This document shows positions 8,071-17,923 of a stretch of 64,000 nt of DNA, piece after piece. A model generated the notes under the pieces. That model saw only the letters and a list, made by a program, of their open reading frames with translations. It had not been told where the DNA came from and did not search any database. A program made the translations under genes and the position numbers. Each line of letters begins with the position of its first letter. Position 1 is the first letter of the stretch. Source of the stretch: Klebsiella michiganensis (GTDB lineage: Bacteria > Pseudomonadota > Gammaproteobacteria > Enterobacterales > Enterobacteriaceae); contig NZ_PRDB01000010.1 in the NCBI RefSeq assembly GCF_002925905.1, positions 1 through 64,000 on the forward strand. The letters are read 5' to 3'.

Positions 8071-9291
8071 ATGTTTAAATCCTTTTTCCCCAAACCGGGG
8101 CCGTTTTTTATTTCTGCCTTTATCTGGTCGCTGCTGGCGGTGATCTTTTGGCAGGCGGGCGGCGGCGACTGGCTGCTGCGGGTCACCGGCGCATCTCAGG
8201 ATGTGGCGATTAGCGCGGCGCGCTTTTGGTCGCTCAACTACCTGGTGTTCTACGCGTTCTACGTATTCTGCGTGGGCGTTTTCGCCCTCTTTTGGTTTAT
8301 TTACAGCCCCCACCGCTGGCAGTACTGGTCGATCCTCGGCACCTCGCTGATTATTTTCGTCACCTGGTTTCTGGTCGAGGTCGGGGTGGCGATAAACGCC
8401 TGGTACGCCCCGTTCTACGATCTTATTCAGGCCGCGCTGGCGACGCCGCATAAGGTCAGCATTAACCAGTTTTATCAGGAGATTGGCATCTTTCTCGGCA
8501 TCGCGCTTATCGCGGTGGTCATCGGGGTGATGAACAACTTCTTCGTCAGCCACTACGTTTTCCGCTGGCGTACCGCCATGAACGAACACTATATGGCGCA
8601 CTGGCAGCATCTGCGCCATATCGAAGGCGCCGCGCAGCGTGTGCAGGAAGATACCATGCGCTTTGCTTCCACCCTGGAGAGCATGGGCGTCAGCTTCCTT
8701 AATGCGGTGATGACCCTTATCGCCTTCCTGCCGGTGCTGGTGACGCTCTCCGCGCACGTCCCGGATTTACCGATTGTCGGCCACCTGCCTTACGGCCTGG
8801 TGATTGCCGCCATCATCTGGTCGTTAATGGGTACCGGCCTGCTGGCGGTGGTGGGGATCAAGCTGCCCGGCCTGGAGTTCAAAAACCAGCGCGTTGAGGC
8901 CGCCTATCGTAAAGAGCTGGTGTACGGCGAAGATGACGCCAACCGCGCGACGCCGCCGACGGTGCGTGAGCTCTTTGGCGCCGTGCGCCGCAACTATTTC
9001 CGCCTCTATTTCCACTACATGTATTTCAATATCGCCCGTATTCTGTATCTGCAGGTGGATAACGTTTTCGGTTTGTTCCTGCTGTTTCCGTCGATTGTTG
9101 CCGGTACGATTACGCTGGGCCTGATGACCCAGATCACCAACGTCTTTGGCCAGGTCCGCGGTTCATTCCAGTATCTGATTAGCTCATGGACTACACTGGT
9201 TGAGCTGATGTCTATCTACAAACGTCTGCGCAGCTTCGAGCGCGAGCTGGATGGCAAAGAGCTGCAGACCGTGACGCAAACATTAAGTTGA
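8071..9291 (+). CDS. sbmA: Peptide antibiotic transporter SbmA
   Basis: Inner-membrane proton-driven importer of the SbmA/BacA family. It takes up microcins B17 and J25, bleomycin, proline-rich antimicrobial peptides and similar molecules. The protein has 406 aa with several hydrophobic segments and the conserved N-terminus [13 protein letters not shown]. Two ATGs adjoin (8068, 8071); the second has AGGAG at a better spacing (six bases) and matches the E. coli start. yaiW follows 18 bases downstream, as in the sbmA-yaiW operon of E. coli. Confidence 0.97.
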   Translation: MFKSFFPKPGPFFISAFIWSLLAVIFWQAGGGDWLLRVTGASQDVAISAARFWSLNYLVFYAFYVFCVGVFALFWFIYSPHRWQYWSILGTSLIIFVTWFLVEVGVAINAWYAPFYDLIQAALATPHKVSINQFYQEIGIFLGIALIAVVIGVMNNFFVSHYVFRWRTAMNEHYMAHWQHLRHIEGAAQRVQEDTMRFASTLESMGVSFLNAVMTLIAFLPVLVTLSAHVPDLPIVGHLPYGLVIAAIIWSLMGTGLLAVVGIKLPGLEFKNQRVEAAYRKELVYGEDDANRATPPTVRELFGAVRRNYFRLYFHYMYFNIARILYLQVDNVFGLFLLFPSIVAGTITLGLMTQITNVFGQVRGSFQYLISSWTTLVELMSIYKRLRSFERELDGKELQTVTQTLS

Positions 9292-9309
9292 TCAACGCAA
9301 GGATGAACC

Positions 9310-10416
9310 ATGCCGGTAGCGCAATCCAGAATCACTTCTCTCACCCTGACGCTACTGGCAGGGATTGTCCTAAGCGCCTGCTCCAGCAAGCCGGAGCCGG
9401 AGCTGAAAAAGGGCGAAAAGGCGATTGATGTTGCCGCGGTGGTGCGGCAGAAAATGCCCGCCAGCGTGAAAGATCGCGAGGCATGGGCGCAGGCCATCGC
9501 CAAAACCTTTGCCAGCCAGAAGCTGGCGCCGACGGAAGAGAACGTCTGTTCGGTGCTGGCGGTGGCGCAGCAGGAGTCCAACTATCAGGCCGACCCGGCG
9601 GTGCCGGGGCTGAATAAAATCGCCTGGCAGGAGATTGACCGCCGGGCGGAGAAAATGCATATCCCGGTTTTTCTGGTGCATACCGCGCTGAAAATCAAAT
9701 CGCCCAACGGCAAAAGCTATAGCGAACGCCTCGATAGCGTGAAAACCGAAAAGCAGCTGAGCGCGATTTTCGATGATTTTATCGGCATGGTGCCGATGGG
9801 GCAGAAGCTGTTCGGCTCGCTGAACCCGGTGCATACCGGCGGCCCGATGCAGGTCAGCATCGCCTTCGCCGAGCAGCATACCGACGGCTACCCGTGGAAA
9901 ATCGACGGTACCGTGCGCCAGGAGGTGTTCAGCCTGCGCGGCGGTCTGTGGTTCGGCACCTATCATCTGTTGAACTATCCGGCGAACTACAGCGTACCGC
10001 TGTACCGTTTTGCCGATTTCAACGCCGGATGGTACGCCAGCCGCAACGCCGCGTTCCAGAACGCCGTCGCAAAAGCGACGGGCGTGAAGCTGGCGCTGGA
10101 TGGCGATTTGATTCGCTACGATAGCGATGAGGCCGGAACCACCGAACTGGCGGTGCGCCGGTTATCCTCACAGCTGGCAATGAGCGATGATGATATCCAT
10201 CGTCAGTTAAAGAAGGGCGATACCCTGGCGTTTGAAGAGAGCGATCTCTATAAGCAGGTGTTTCGCATTGCCGATAAGAAAGCCGGCAAAACGCTCCCGC
10301 GGGAGGTGCTGCCGGGCATTCAGCTTGAGAGCCCGAAAATCACCCGTAACCTGACGACCGCCTGGTTTGCCAAACGCGTTGACGACCGGCGGGCCAGCTG
10401 TATGGCGCGCCGTTAG
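9310..10416 (+). CDS. yaiW: Outer-membrane lipoprotein YaiW (DUF1615)
   Basis: Lipoprotein of 368 aa with a signal peptide and lipobox LSAC, lipidated Cys24, followed by SSKPEPE. In E. coli the homologue is surface exposed and works with SbmA in uptake of proline-rich peptides. The DUF1615 body has a lysozyme-like flavour, but no catalytic residues are asserted. It is co-transcribed with sbmA. Its stop overlaps by four bases with that of the convergent yaiY. Confidence 0.93.
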   Translation: MPVAQSRITSLTLTLLAGIVLSACSSKPEPELKKGEKAIDVAAVVRQKMPASVKDREAWAQAIAKTFASQKLAPTEENVCSVLAVAQQESNYQADPAVPGLNKIAWQEIDRRAEKMHIPVFLVHTALKIKSPNGKSYSERLDSVKTEKQLSAIFDDFIGMVPMGQKLFGSLNPVHTGGPMQVSIAFAEQHTDGYPWKIDGTVRQEVFSLRGGLWFGTYHLLNYPANYSVPLYRFADFNAGWYASRNAAFQNAVAKATGVKLALDGDLIRYDSDEAGTTELAVRRLSSQLAMSDDDIHRQLKKGDTLAFEESDLYKQVFRIADKKAGKTLPREVLPGIQLESPKITRNLTTAWFAKRVDDRRASCMARR

Positions 10417-10715
10417 CGGCGGCTGCGCCAGCGGAATATCAGCCCAGGAATACCAATGAGCACGCAGCCCGCCAGGAAGGGAATCAGGCCGAACAGGGTA
10501 CCGACCACCAGGCTAATCTCGACCCGCGGGCGGCTGCTGTCCTGCATTTGAATCAGATGCTCAAAAACGCCGGGCGCGTGGATCAGCATACTCAGCATTT
10601 GCGCACCGGCCCAGAAGCAAAACAGCACAAACAGAGCGTAAGCGATGTTGCTGCCGGTGAGAGAGCCCCTCTTTTTGCCGCCGTTGACGGTCTTTGCAAA
10701 GGTGAACTCTGCCAT
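10413..10715 (-). CDS. yaiY: Inner-membrane protein YaiY (DUF2755)
   Basis: Small membrane protein of 100 aa, N-in, with two strongly hydrophobic segments (about 24-45 and 70-92) and a basic C-terminus (RWRSRR). It matches E. coli YaiY in sequence and position. The function is unknown in the family. It is convergent with yaiW. Confidence 0.9.
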   Translation of the reverse strand: MAEFTFAKTVNGGKKRGSLTGSNIAYALFVLFCFWAGAQMLSMLIHAPGVFEHLIQMQDSSRPRVEISLVVGTLFGLIPFLAGCVLIGIPGLIFRWRSRR

Positions 10716-10970
10716 CTTGACCTCCGTACTTCACTTTCTTGCCGTTTTTTCCACGGCGACGTAGAGGGTAATTCTGGCAACGAAGGGGGGATTTCAGTAT
10801 CAGATTGCTGGTAATTTCCGCCCAGGAATATTCCTGATTTCATCGGGTTGTGAGTTTGCTACAAATTTGTGAAATTTAGACCGATATCGCAATGTGCGAC
10901 AATTCTCAACGCCGCTACAGACCCGCGGTGGCGGCTATGCGAAGATGCTTTTTTTGTTGTCGGAGTGGTT

Positions 10971-11174
10971 ATGAAACTCACGGAAAAAATCCGCCGCGAT
11001 TGGCACTACTACGCGGTAGCGCTGGGGTTAATTTTTATTATGAATGGCGTGGTCGGGCTGCTCGGGTATGAAACCGAAGGCTGGCGTTCTTACGCGGTTG
11101 GGCTGGTGACGTGGGTCATTAGCTTCTGGATTGCCGGGTTTATTATTCGCCGCCGCCCGGCAGAGGAAGCGTGA
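10971..11174 (+). CDS. yaiZ: Inner-membrane protein YaiZ (DUF2754)
   Basis: Protein of 67 aa with two hydrophobic segments (about 12-32 and 41-58) and a charged C-terminus. The start is the ATG at 10971 with GGAG upstream; a longer in-frame start at 10869 has no ribosome site and does not match the family. Position between yaiY and ddlA matches E. coli. The 254 bases before it (10716-10970) hold no other gene that I can support. The function is unknown. Confidence 0.88.
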   Translation: MKLTEKIRRDWHYYAVALGLIFIMNGVVGLLGYETEGWRSYAVGLVTWVISFWIAGFIIRRRPAEEA

Positions 11175-11192
11175 ACCGGAGGTGGTGAACCC

Positions 11193-11290
11193 GTAGCCCG
11201 GCTAAGCGCAGCGCGAGCCGGGAAGATTCCGGGCTGATACATCAACCCCGGCGCACTCCCCGGGTCGCGGCGTAAACGCTTACTCGGGCT
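11193..11290. repeat. REP pair between yaiZ and ddlA
   Basis: 11193-11224 is the GTAGCCCGGCTAAGCG type REP, ending GAGCCGGGAA, and is identical over 32 bases to the copy at 63734-63765. 11258-11290 is an opposite-oriented degenerate partner (CCCCGGGTCGCGG to CTCGGGCT) that runs into the ddlA stop codon. The elements lie between two converging genes. Confidence 0.85.
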
Positions 11291-12387
11291 TAATTCATCG
11301 ATGTTTTCAGCGCCCGATCGGCGGCGTGACGCTCAAGCGCCAGCTCAATCAGGCGGCTAATCAGGCTGGTATAGTCCAGACCGCTGGCCTGCCAGAGCTT
11401 CGGATACATGCTGATATTGGTGAAGCCAGGCAGCGTATTGATTTCGTTAATCACCACGTCGTTATCGGCGGTCAGGAACACATCGACGCGCGCCATGCCG
11501 CTGCAGCCGAGGGTCTGGTAGGCGCGAACGGCGATCTCGCGAATTTTATCGTTTACATCGCTGTCGATGGCCGCCGGAACCACCACCTTCGCGCCCTGAT
11601 CGTCAATGTACTTGGTGTCATAGGCGTAGAATTCGCTGTTGAGGACGATTTCACCGCAGGTGCTGGCCTGGGGATTATCGTTGCCCAATACCGCGCACTC
11701 GATCTCACGCCCTTTAATCCCTTGTTCAACCACCACTTTATGGTCAAATTCGAAGGCCAGGGCCACGGCCTGCTGATACTGCTCTTCGCTGTTGACCTTG
11801 CTGACACCCACCGAGGAGCCCTGGTTCGCCGGTTTGACGAACAGCGGCAGGCCCAGCTTCGCCTGCACTTCGGCAAAGCTCACCTGATGACGGTTGGCGC
11901 GGGTCAGGGTAATAAAAGGCGCAATTGACAGCCCGGCATCGCGCAGCAGACGCTTGGTCACGTCTTTGTCCATGCAGGCGGCGGAGCCGAGGACGTCGGA
12001 GCCGACGAAGGGCAGGTTAGCCATCCGCATCATACCCTGCAGAGAACCATCTTCCCCAAGGGTGCCGTGAACAATCGGGAAAATGACGTCGATGGCCGCC
12101 AGCGGCTGGCCGCTATCGGCGTTAATCAGCTGCTGGGCTTCGCGTCCGGGAATTTGCGCCAGGGTAATATCGGATGGGCGCAGGGCAATATGGGCGGGGT
12201 CCTGCGGATTGAGCAGATAGTTGCTGGCGTCGTTGATATGCCACTGCCCCTGCTTATCAATCCCCAGCAAAACGACGTCGAAGCGCGTTTTGTCGATGGC
12301 TTCCACGATATTTTTCGCTGACTGTAGCGATACTTCATGTTCTGCCGACTTACCGCCGAAAACGATCCCAACCCTCATCTTAGCCAT
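11290..12387 (-). CDS. ddlA: D-alanine--D-alanine ligase A
   Basis: ATP-grasp enzyme that joins two D-alanines for the peptidoglycan stem peptide, in the cytoplasm. It has 365 aa from the ATG at 12385-12387, which has GGAAG five bases upstream and aligns with the E. coli start; an in-frame ATG at 12420 is probably too long. Seen are [10 protein letters not shown] at the N-terminus, the Mg-binding region ARVDVFLT and [11 protein letters not shown] near the C-terminus. It is monocistronic. Confidence 0.97.
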   Translation of the reverse strand: MAKMRVGIVFGGKSAEHEVSLQSAKNIVEAIDKTRFDVVLLGIDKQGQWHINDASNYLLNPQDPAHIALRPSDITLAQIPGREAQQLINADSGQPLAAIDVIFPIVHGTLGEDGSLQGMMRMANLPFVGSDVLGSAACMDKDVTKRLLRDAGLSIAPFITLTRANRHQVSFAEVQAKLGLPLFVKPANQGSSVGVSKVNSEEQYQQAVALAFEFDHKVVVEQGIKGREIECAVLGNDNPQASTCGEIVLNSEFYAYDTKYIDDQGAKVVVPAAIDSDVNDKIREIAVRAYQTLGCSGMARVDVFLTADNDVVINEINTLPGFTNISMYPKLWQASGLDYTSLISRLIELALERHAADRALKTSMN

Positions 12388-12488
12388 TTCAACTTCCATC
12401 ATGATTACATCAAAGGGCATAACATAGCATGTGAAACGGCCGCCTGGCTGCCATAATATTCACCGGGTAAAGCATTGGGAGGCAGCGC

Positions 12489-13172
12489 GTGAAAGGAAAA
12501 GGGCTTATCGTTCTGTTGGCGCTGCTGGCGGCCGGATATTACGGCTATCGTTATCTTCCCGCGCACTATAACCCGCTGGCGCCGCTGCGTCTGGAGGATC
12601 CGCCGGGGTTCATCACCCACTATAAGCTGCGGCGATTGACGCCCGGACAGTGCGCCAACCTGCTGAAGGAAGCGAATCAGCGAAATCTCATCACCAGCCG
12701 GGCGGTGGCCGATAGCGGGGGAGAGTGCCCCCTGCAAAACGTGGTTCGGGTACGCGATTTTGGCGCGGTAAAGCTTAGCAGCAGCTTCCTCGCCAGCTGC
12801 CCGCTGGCGTTAAGCAGCGCGCTGTATCTGCAACAGCAGGCGAAACCGCTGACTCGGCGGATGCTGGGGCAAGAGCTCCGCCAGGTCGACCATTTTGGCA
12901 GCTATGCCTGCCGTAATATTTACCATCGTCAGAACGCGCGGCGCAGCGAGCACGCTACCGCGGAGGCGCTGGATATCAGCGGCTTTCGTTTGGCCGATGG
13001 CCGACGCATCAGCGTGCTGAAAGGGTGGCCCGATGCGCAGTATCACCCCTGGCTACAGGCGTTACTGGCCGGCGGTTGCAGCTATTACGGCAACGCTTTA
13101 GGGCCGGACTATAACGCGGCCCATGCGAACCATTTTCACCTCGGTATGCGCGGCCAGGGGTTCTGTTTCTGA
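12489..13172 (+). CDS. Extensin-family protein, probable LAS-type peptidase fold
   Basis: Secreted or anchored protein of 227 aa with one N-terminal hydrophobic segment (residues 5-23) and an extensin-like C-terminal domain. Zinc-peptidase-like ligands are present: H155-x6-D162 (SEHATAEALDISGF) and H215-x-H217 (NHFHLG), the arrangement of LAS enzymes such as MepA. Six cysteines (55, 80, 104, 141, 197, 226) suggest periplasmic disulfides. The start is GTG with GGGAGG upstream. It is divergent from ddlA. A role in peptidoglycan cutting is inference; the family is experimentally little known. Confidence 0.75.
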   Translation: MKGKGLIVLLALLAAGYYGYRYLPAHYNPLAPLRLEDPPGFITHYKLRRLTPGQCANLLKEANQRNLITSRAVADSGGECPLQNVVRVRDFGAVKLSSSFLASCPLALSSALYLQQQAKPLTRRMLGQELRQVDHFGSYACRNIYHRQNARRSEHATAEALDISGFRLADGRRISVLKGWPDAQYHPWLQALLAGGCSYYGNALGPDYNAAHANHFHLGMRGQGFCF

Positions 13173-13341
13173 GCATAACTCGCTGTATACCACGCTTTTC
13201 ACCATGAAATTATTCGCAACAGGGCAATCTGGTGTCATAAAACACTAAACTCGCCGTCAGCGCATCTCTGGTAGTACGTCGGACAGGGGAAATTGCTAAG
13301 CTAGTTAATAATTGCCAAAAAATTAATGAATACGCGTAGTT

Positions 13342-14541
13342 ATGGAATCCTGGAAGGTTAATCTTATCTCCGTCTGGTTTGGCTGTTTTTTTACCGGCCT
13401 GGCCATCAGCCAAATTCTTCCCTTTTTGCCGCTGTACGTTTCCCAACTGGGCGTGACCTCGCATGAAGCGTTATCCATGTGGTCGGGCCTGACGTTTAGC
13501 GTCACTTTTCTGGTGTCGGCGATTGTCTCGCCGATGTGGGGGAGCCTCGCCGACCGCAAAGGGCGCAAGCTGATGCTGCTGCGCGCCTCGCTGGGGATGG
13601 CCATCGCCATTTTACTTCAGGCGTTCGCCACCAACGTCTGGCAGCTGTTTATCCTGCGCGCGGTGATGGGACTGACTTCCGGCTATATTCCCAACGCCAT
13701 GGCGCTGGTGGCGTCTCAGGTTCCGCGCGAGCGTAGCGGCTGGGCGCTGAGCACGCTGTCGACGGCGCAGATCAGCGGCGTGATTGGCGGGCCGCTGCTC
13801 GGCGGTTTCCTGGCCGACCACGTCGGTTTGCGCGCCGTATTTATCATCACCGCGATTTTGCTGACCGTAAGCTTCCTGGTGACGCTGTTTCTGATTAAAG
13901 AGGGCGCCCGGCCGCAGGTCACGAGGGCGGAGCGGCTGAGCGGCAAGGCGGTATTTGCCTCGCTGCCCTATCCGGGACTGGTGATCAGCCTGTTTTTCAC
14001 CACTCTGGTGATCCAACTTTGCAACGGCTCAATCGGCCCGATTCTGGCGCTGTTTATCAAGTCGATGGCGCCGGATAGCAATAACATCGCCTTTCTCGCC
14101 GGCATGATCGCCGCCGTGCCGGGCGTGTCGGCGCTGATTTCGGCTCCCCGTCTGGGGAAACTGGGCGACAGGATCGGCACCTCGCGGATCCTGCTGGCGA
14201 CGCTGTGCTGCGCGGTGGTGATGTTCTTTGCCATGTCGTTCGTTACCACCCCATTCCAGCTTGGCGTCCTGCGTTTCCTGCTCGGTTTTGCCGATGGGGC
14301 GATGCTGCCGGCGGTGCAAACGCTTCTGCTCAAATACTGCAGCGACAGCGTCACCGGGCGTATTTTCGGCTATAACCAGTCGTTTATGTATCTTGGCAAC
14401 GTGGCCGGGCCGCTGATCGGCGCGTCGGTCTCGGCCATGGCCGGCTTCCGCTGGGTGTTTATCGCCACGGCGGTTATTGTCCTGATCAATATCTGGCAGC
14501 TGGCCATTATGCTGCGCCGCAGCCGCCGTCCTGCGGCTTAA
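13342..14541 (+). CDS. MdtG-like MFS drug efflux transporter
   Basis: Twelve-helix major facilitator of 399 aa. It has the DHA1 antiporter signature [14 protein letters not shown] after helix 2 and motif C features ([11 protein letters not shown]) in helix 5. It resembles E. coli MdtG along its length (for example [13 protein letters not shown] and LGILRFLLG-type motifs) but is clearly diverged, so it may be a paralogue. It is monocistronic; the substrate is unknown. The 169 bases upstream hold no clear feature. Confidence 0.85.
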   Translation: MESWKVNLISVWFGCFFTGLAISQILPFLPLYVSQLGVTSHEALSMWSGLTFSVTFLVSAIVSPMWGSLADRKGRKLMLLRASLGMAIAILLQAFATNVWQLFILRAVMGLTSGYIPNAMALVASQVPRERSGWALSTLSTAQISGVIGGPLLGGFLADHVGLRAVFIITAILLTVSFLVTLFLIKEGARPQVTRAERLSGKAVFASLPYPGLVISLFFTTLVIQLCNGSIGPILALFIKSMAPDSNNIAFLAGMIAAVPGVSALISAPRLGKLGDRIGTSRILLATLCCAVVMFFAMSFVTTPFQLGVLRFLLGFADGAMLPAVQTLLLKYCSDSVTGRIFGYNQSFMYLGNVAGPLIGASVSAMAGFRWVFIATAVIVLINIWQLAIMLRRSRRPAA

Positions 14542-14614
14542 TTCCGCTCTTTCTCCTCGGCCGCGATGGATGCGACAGCGTCAGTAGCGGCCTCGGTGTT
14601 CCTTAAGCTTTAAA

Positions 14615-14630
14615 TGTATCACCGATCACA
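14615..14630 (+). promoter_or_regulatory. Possible CRP site upstream of the idnO-like gene
   Basis: TGTAT-CACCGA-TCACA has one perfect half-site and AT-rich flanks (AAA on either side), close to the CRP consensus. It lies about 90 bases before the dehydrogenase start and upstream of the palindromic operator. Confidence 0.4.
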
Positions 14631-14673
14631 AAACGATCATTTTCCCCTCTCATCCTCTTCTATTCCTGACTGT

Positions 14674-14697
14674 TACGCGTATACAGTTACGCGTAAC
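14674..14697. promoter_or_regulatory. GntR/IdnR-like operator pair
   Basis: Two copies of TTACGCGTA start 14 bases apart. The second is inside a perfect 12-base palindrome GTTACGCGTAAC (14686-14697). This is the half-site type (GTTA...TAAC) bound by gluconate/idonate LacI-family regulators. It ends about 20 bases before the dehydrogenase start, so binding would block transcription or initiation. The likely ligand is the LacI protein at 16931. Confidence 0.65.
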
Positions 14698-14718
14698 AGT
14701 TATTGAAAAAGAGGTTTT

Positions 14719-15483
14719 ATGCGAAATTTATTTGATTTGTCAGGGAAGCGCGCGCTGATCACCGGATCCGCTCAGGGGATTGGCCATCTGCTGGCCGGCG
14801 GCCTGGCGGAGTACGGCGCGGAGATCATCATCAACGACCGCACCCAGGCGCGCGCGGACCAGGCGGCGCAGGCGCTGGTGGCGCAGGGTTTTCATGCGGT
14901 AGGGGTCGCCTTTGATGTCACCCGGGCGGCGCAGGTCGAGCAGGCGATAGCCCGCATCGAAGAGGAGATCGGCGCCATTGATATTTTAATTAATAACGCC
15001 GGAATCCAGCGGCGTTTCCCTTTTACCGAATTTCCGGAGGAGGAGTGGGATAACGTTATTGAGGTCAATCAGAAGGGCGTTTTCCTGGTTTCACAGCAGG
15101 TGGCGAAATATATGATGGGCCGCCGCGCGGGGAAAATAATTAATATTTGCTCAATGCAGAGCGAGCTGGGGCGTAAAACCATTACGCCTTATGCGGCCTC
15201 GAAAGGGGCGGTTAAAATGCTGACTCGCGGCATGTGCGTTGAGCTGGCCGAATATAATATTCAGGTTAACGGTATCGCGCCGGGATATTTTGCCACCGAC
15301 ATGACGGCCGCCCTGGTCAACGATGAGGCGTTTTCCGCCTGGCTGTACCAGCGTACCCCGGCGGCGCGCTGGGGAAAACCGGAAGAACTGATTGGCGCCG
15401 CGGTATATCTGGCCTCGTCGGCGGCAAACTTTGTTAACGGTCATTTGCTGTTTGTGGACGGCGGAATGCTTGCCGCTGTCTGA
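14719..15483 (+). CDS. Gluconate 5-dehydrogenase-like SDR (IdnO-like)
   Basis: Short-chain dehydrogenase of 254 aa. The Rossmann motif TGSAQGIG, the NNAG motif (LINNAGIQRR) and the catalytic S..YxxxK (SMQSELGRKTITPYAASKG) are all present. Identity to E. coli IdnO is high along the full length (for example NICSMQSELGR and KMLTRGMCVELA), so reversible reduction of 5-ketogluconate to gluconate is the likely reaction. It is the first gene of a three-gene cassette with an ACS-family permease and a LacI regulator, behind a GntR-like operator. Confidence 0.87.
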   Translation: MRNLFDLSGKRALITGSAQGIGHLLAGGLAEYGAEIIINDRTQARADQAAQALVAQGFHAVGVAFDVTRAAQVEQAIARIEEEIGAIDILINNAGIQRRFPFTEFPEEEWDNVIEVNQKGVFLVSQQVAKYMMGRRAGKIINICSMQSELGRKTITPYAASKGAVKMLTRGMCVELAEYNIQVNGIAPGYFATDMTAALVNDEAFSAWLYQRTPAARWGKPEELIGAAVYLASSAANFVNGHLLFVDGGMLAAV

Positions 15484-15577
15484 ATCACTTCGCGTCCTTC
15501 GGGCAGCAGCGTGCCCGCACTACCTGAAGGACAGAGTATTAAACCCGTGTGATGATATTGATATCTGAGGAGTGCTT

Positions 15578-16864
15578 ATGCACATGCTCGCGAAATTACC
15601 CGCGCGTCGCTGGTGGTATTTAATGCCGATTATATTTATTACCTATAGTCTGGCCTACCTTGACCGTGCGAATTATGGTTTTGCCGCTGCGGCGGGAATT
15701 GAAAGCGATTTGGGTATTACCAAAGGAACGGCATCGCTTATTGGCGCGCTATTTTTTCTCGGCTATTTCTTTTTCCAGGTACCCGGCGCGATATATGCGG
15801 TAAAACGCAGCGTGCGAAAAATGATTTTCTTTAGCCTGATTTTATGGGGATTCTGCGCGGCGGCGACCGGGTTCGTCAGCAATATTCCGATGCTGATGGC
15901 GATTCGCTTTACCCTTGGTGTGGTTGAGGCGGCGGTGATGCCGGCGATGCTGATTTATATCAGCAACTGGTTTACGAAAACCGAGCGTTCGCGCGCCAAC
16001 ACGTTCCTGATCCTCGGAAACCCGGTAACGGTGCTGTGGATGTCCATCGTTTCCGGCTACCTGATTCAGGCGTGGGGCTGGCGCGAAATGTTTATCATCG
16101 AAGGCATTCCGGCGGTACTGTGGGCGGTATGCTGGTGGATACTGGTGCGCGATAAACCGTCCGAGGTTTCCTGGCTGAACGAGCAGGAAAAAGAGACTCT
16201 GCAGAAGGTGATGGACAGCGAGCAGAGTCATATCAAGCCGGTGCGCAACTACGGTGAAGCGCTGCGCTCGCGCAATGTGATTATGCTCTGCGCCGTGCAC
16301 GCGCTGTGGAGCATCGGCGTGTACGGCTTCATGATGTGGATGCCGTCGATTCTGAAAAACGCCGCGCAGATGGATATCGTGGCGGTGGGCTGGCTGGCGG
16401 CGGTGCCGTACCTGGCGGCAATTATCCTGATGCTGACGGTCTCCTGGCTGTCGGATAAGTTCCAGAATCGTAAACTGTTTATTTGGCCGTTATTGCTGAT
16501 TGCCGCTATCGCTTTCTTTGGCTCCTGGCTGGTGGGCAACCAGGCGTTCTGGCTCTCCTATGCGCTACTGGTCATTGCCGCGGCCTGCATGTATGCGCCG
16601 TATGGGCCGTTCTTCGCGCTTATTCCTGAACTGCTGCCGCGCAACGTTTCCGGCGTATCGATGGGCTTAATCAACAGCTTTGGCGCGCTCGGCGCTTTCC
16701 TTGGCGCGTGGCTGGTGGGGTACCTCAACGGGATTACCGGCGGGCCGGGGGGTTCCTATACCTTTATGGCTGTCGCGCTGCTGTCCTCCGTCGTGCTGAT
16801 GTACAACGTGCGCGCTAACCCGCAACCCGTTTCCCCGGTGACGGCAAAAAAGGTTGCTGGCTAA
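15578..16864 (+). CDS. ACS-family MFS transporter, probable sugar-acid permease
   Basis: Anion:cation symporter-type MFS protein of about 428 aa and 12 helices. It has the ACS N-terminal signature (YSLAYLDRANYGFAAAA) and the R(F)TLGVVEAAVMPAM helix-4 region. The start at 15578 follows GAGGAG by five bases; an ATG two codons downstream is possible. Related carriers transport gluconate, hexuronates, galactonate or tartrate. It lies downstream of the idnO-like gene, so a keto-sugar acid is the best guess. E. coli idn uses an unrelated GntP-type carrier. Confidence 0.82.
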   Translation: MHMLAKLPARRWWYLMPIIFITYSLAYLDRANYGFAAAAGIESDLGITKGTASLIGALFFLGYFFFQVPGAIYAVKRSVRKMIFFSLILWGFCAAATGFVSNIPMLMAIRFTLGVVEAAVMPAMLIYISNWFTKTERSRANTFLILGNPVTVLWMSIVSGYLIQAWGWREMFIIEGIPAVLWAVCWWILVRDKPSEVSWLNEQEKETLQKVMDSEQSHIKPVRNYGEALRSRNVIMLCAVHALWSIGVYGFMMWMPSILKNAAQMDIVAVGWLAAVPYLAAIILMLTVSWLSDKFQNRKLFIWPLLLIAAIAFFGSWLVGNQAFWLSYALLVIAAACMYAPYGPFFALIPELLPRNVSGVSMGLINSFGALGAFLGAWLVGYLNGITGGPGGSYTFMAVALLSSVVLMYNVRANPQPVSPVTAKKVAG

Positions 16865-16887
16865 CATAAACCGCCGCTGCTGTGGTA

Positions 16888-16929
16888 AGGTTCTCTGCGA
16901 GCATAAAAGTCGCTTGTCGTAGAGAACCT
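16888..16929. promoter_or_regulatory. Inverted repeat over the LacI-gene leader
   Basis: AGGTTCTCT (16888-16896) and AGAGAACCT (16921-16929) are perfect 9-base inverted arms with a 24-base spacer. The spacer itself contains GCGA/TCGC complementarity. The right arm sits directly before the ATG and includes the ribosome-binding region. It may be an autoregulatory operator or an mRNA hairpin that hides the start site. Confidence 0.5.
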
Positions 16930-16930
16930 G

Positions 16931-17923
16931 ATGAAAAACAACCGGATGACATTGCAGGATATCGCCAACCTGGCGGGGCTGAATAAAATGACGGTCAGCC
17001 GTTATTTACGTGACCCCGGCCAGGTTTCTGAGCGCAGCCGTGAGCTGATTTCAAAGGTCATGGAAGAGAACAACTATATCCCTAACCGCGCCCCGGAAAT
17101 CCTGCTTAACGCCCGGAGTAAAACGATTGGCGTGCTTATTCCCTCCTTCCGCAACCAGATTTTTGCCGATGTGCTGGCCGGCATTGAGTCGGTGACCTCC
17201 GCGCACCAGTATCAGACCCTGATTGCCAACTACGAATATGACCCGCAGCGCGAAGAGCGCGAAGTGCTCAATCTGCTCTCTTATAATATCGATGGGCTGA
17301 TTTTGACCGGGAAGCAGCACAGCGATCGCATGGTGCAGTACGTGCGCGCCAGCGGTATCCCCGTCGCTGAACTGATGGACTACGGCGGCCAGCAGCTGGA
17401 TATCCAGGTGGGGTTCGATAACGAAAAGGCGGCGTGGGATATGACCCATGCTTTTCTTGAGAGCGGCAAACGGGCGATCGCCTTTTTTGGTTCAATGGAC
17501 GATCCCCGCGATTTAAGCCGCTTCCACGGCACCGAGCTGGCGCTGGCGGAGCACGGCCTGAAGGCGTATCACATGGCGCCGCGGACCATCTCCTCGGTTG
17601 CGCTTGGCCGGCAGATGTTCCTGCAGATGCAGCAGACGCGCTCGGATATTGATGCCATTTTTTGTACCAACGACGATCTGGCGGTGGGGGTGCTGCTCGA
17701 GTGCCAGGCGCAGGGGAAAGCCGTTCCGCAGGAGATCGCCATCGCCGGTTTTCACGGGCTGGAAATTGGCCGTGCGCGGCTGCAAAAAATAGCCAGCGTC
17801 ATTACCCCACGTTATGAAATCGGTAAAACGGCGAGCGAAATACTTATTGCGCGCCTGGCCGGTAAAGACGCGCCGGACAGCGTGAATCTGGCCTACCAGA
17901 TATATTATGGCGATACGTTATAG
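16931..17923 (+). CDS. LacI/GalR-family regulator (GntR/IdnR-like)
   Basis: Protein of 330 aa. The N-terminal helix-turn-helix and hinge (MTLQDIANLAGLNKMTVSRY, then an extended LNARSKTIGVLIP) precede a periplasmic-binding-protein-like effector domain. It closely resembles the gluconate/idonate repressors. It is the third gene of the cassette, read in the same direction but preceded by its own inverted repeat. It probably represses the idnO-like and permease genes through the 14674-14697 operator and senses a sugar acid. Confidence 0.87.
   Translation: MKNNRMTLQDIANLAGLNKMTVSRYLRDPGQVSERSRELISKVMEENNYIPNRAPEILLNARSKTIGVLIPSFRNQIFADVLAGIESVTSAHQYQTLIANYEYDPQREEREVLNLLSYNIDGLILTGKQHSDRMVQYVRASGIPVAELMDYGGQQLDIQVGFDNEKAAWDMTHAFLESGKRAIAFFGSMDDPRDLSRFHGTELALAEHGLKAYHMAPRTISSVALGRQMFLQMQQTRSDIDAIFCTNDDLAVGVLLECQAQGKAVPQEIAIAGFHGLEIGRARLQKIASVITPRYEIGKTASEILIARLAGKDAPDSVNLAYQIYYGDTL

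Noticed and set aside
7903-8757. 284-codon open frame on the minus strand across the sbmA start
   Set aside because: His/Lys/Asp-rich shadow composition; it would cover the sbmA promoter and first third of the gene.
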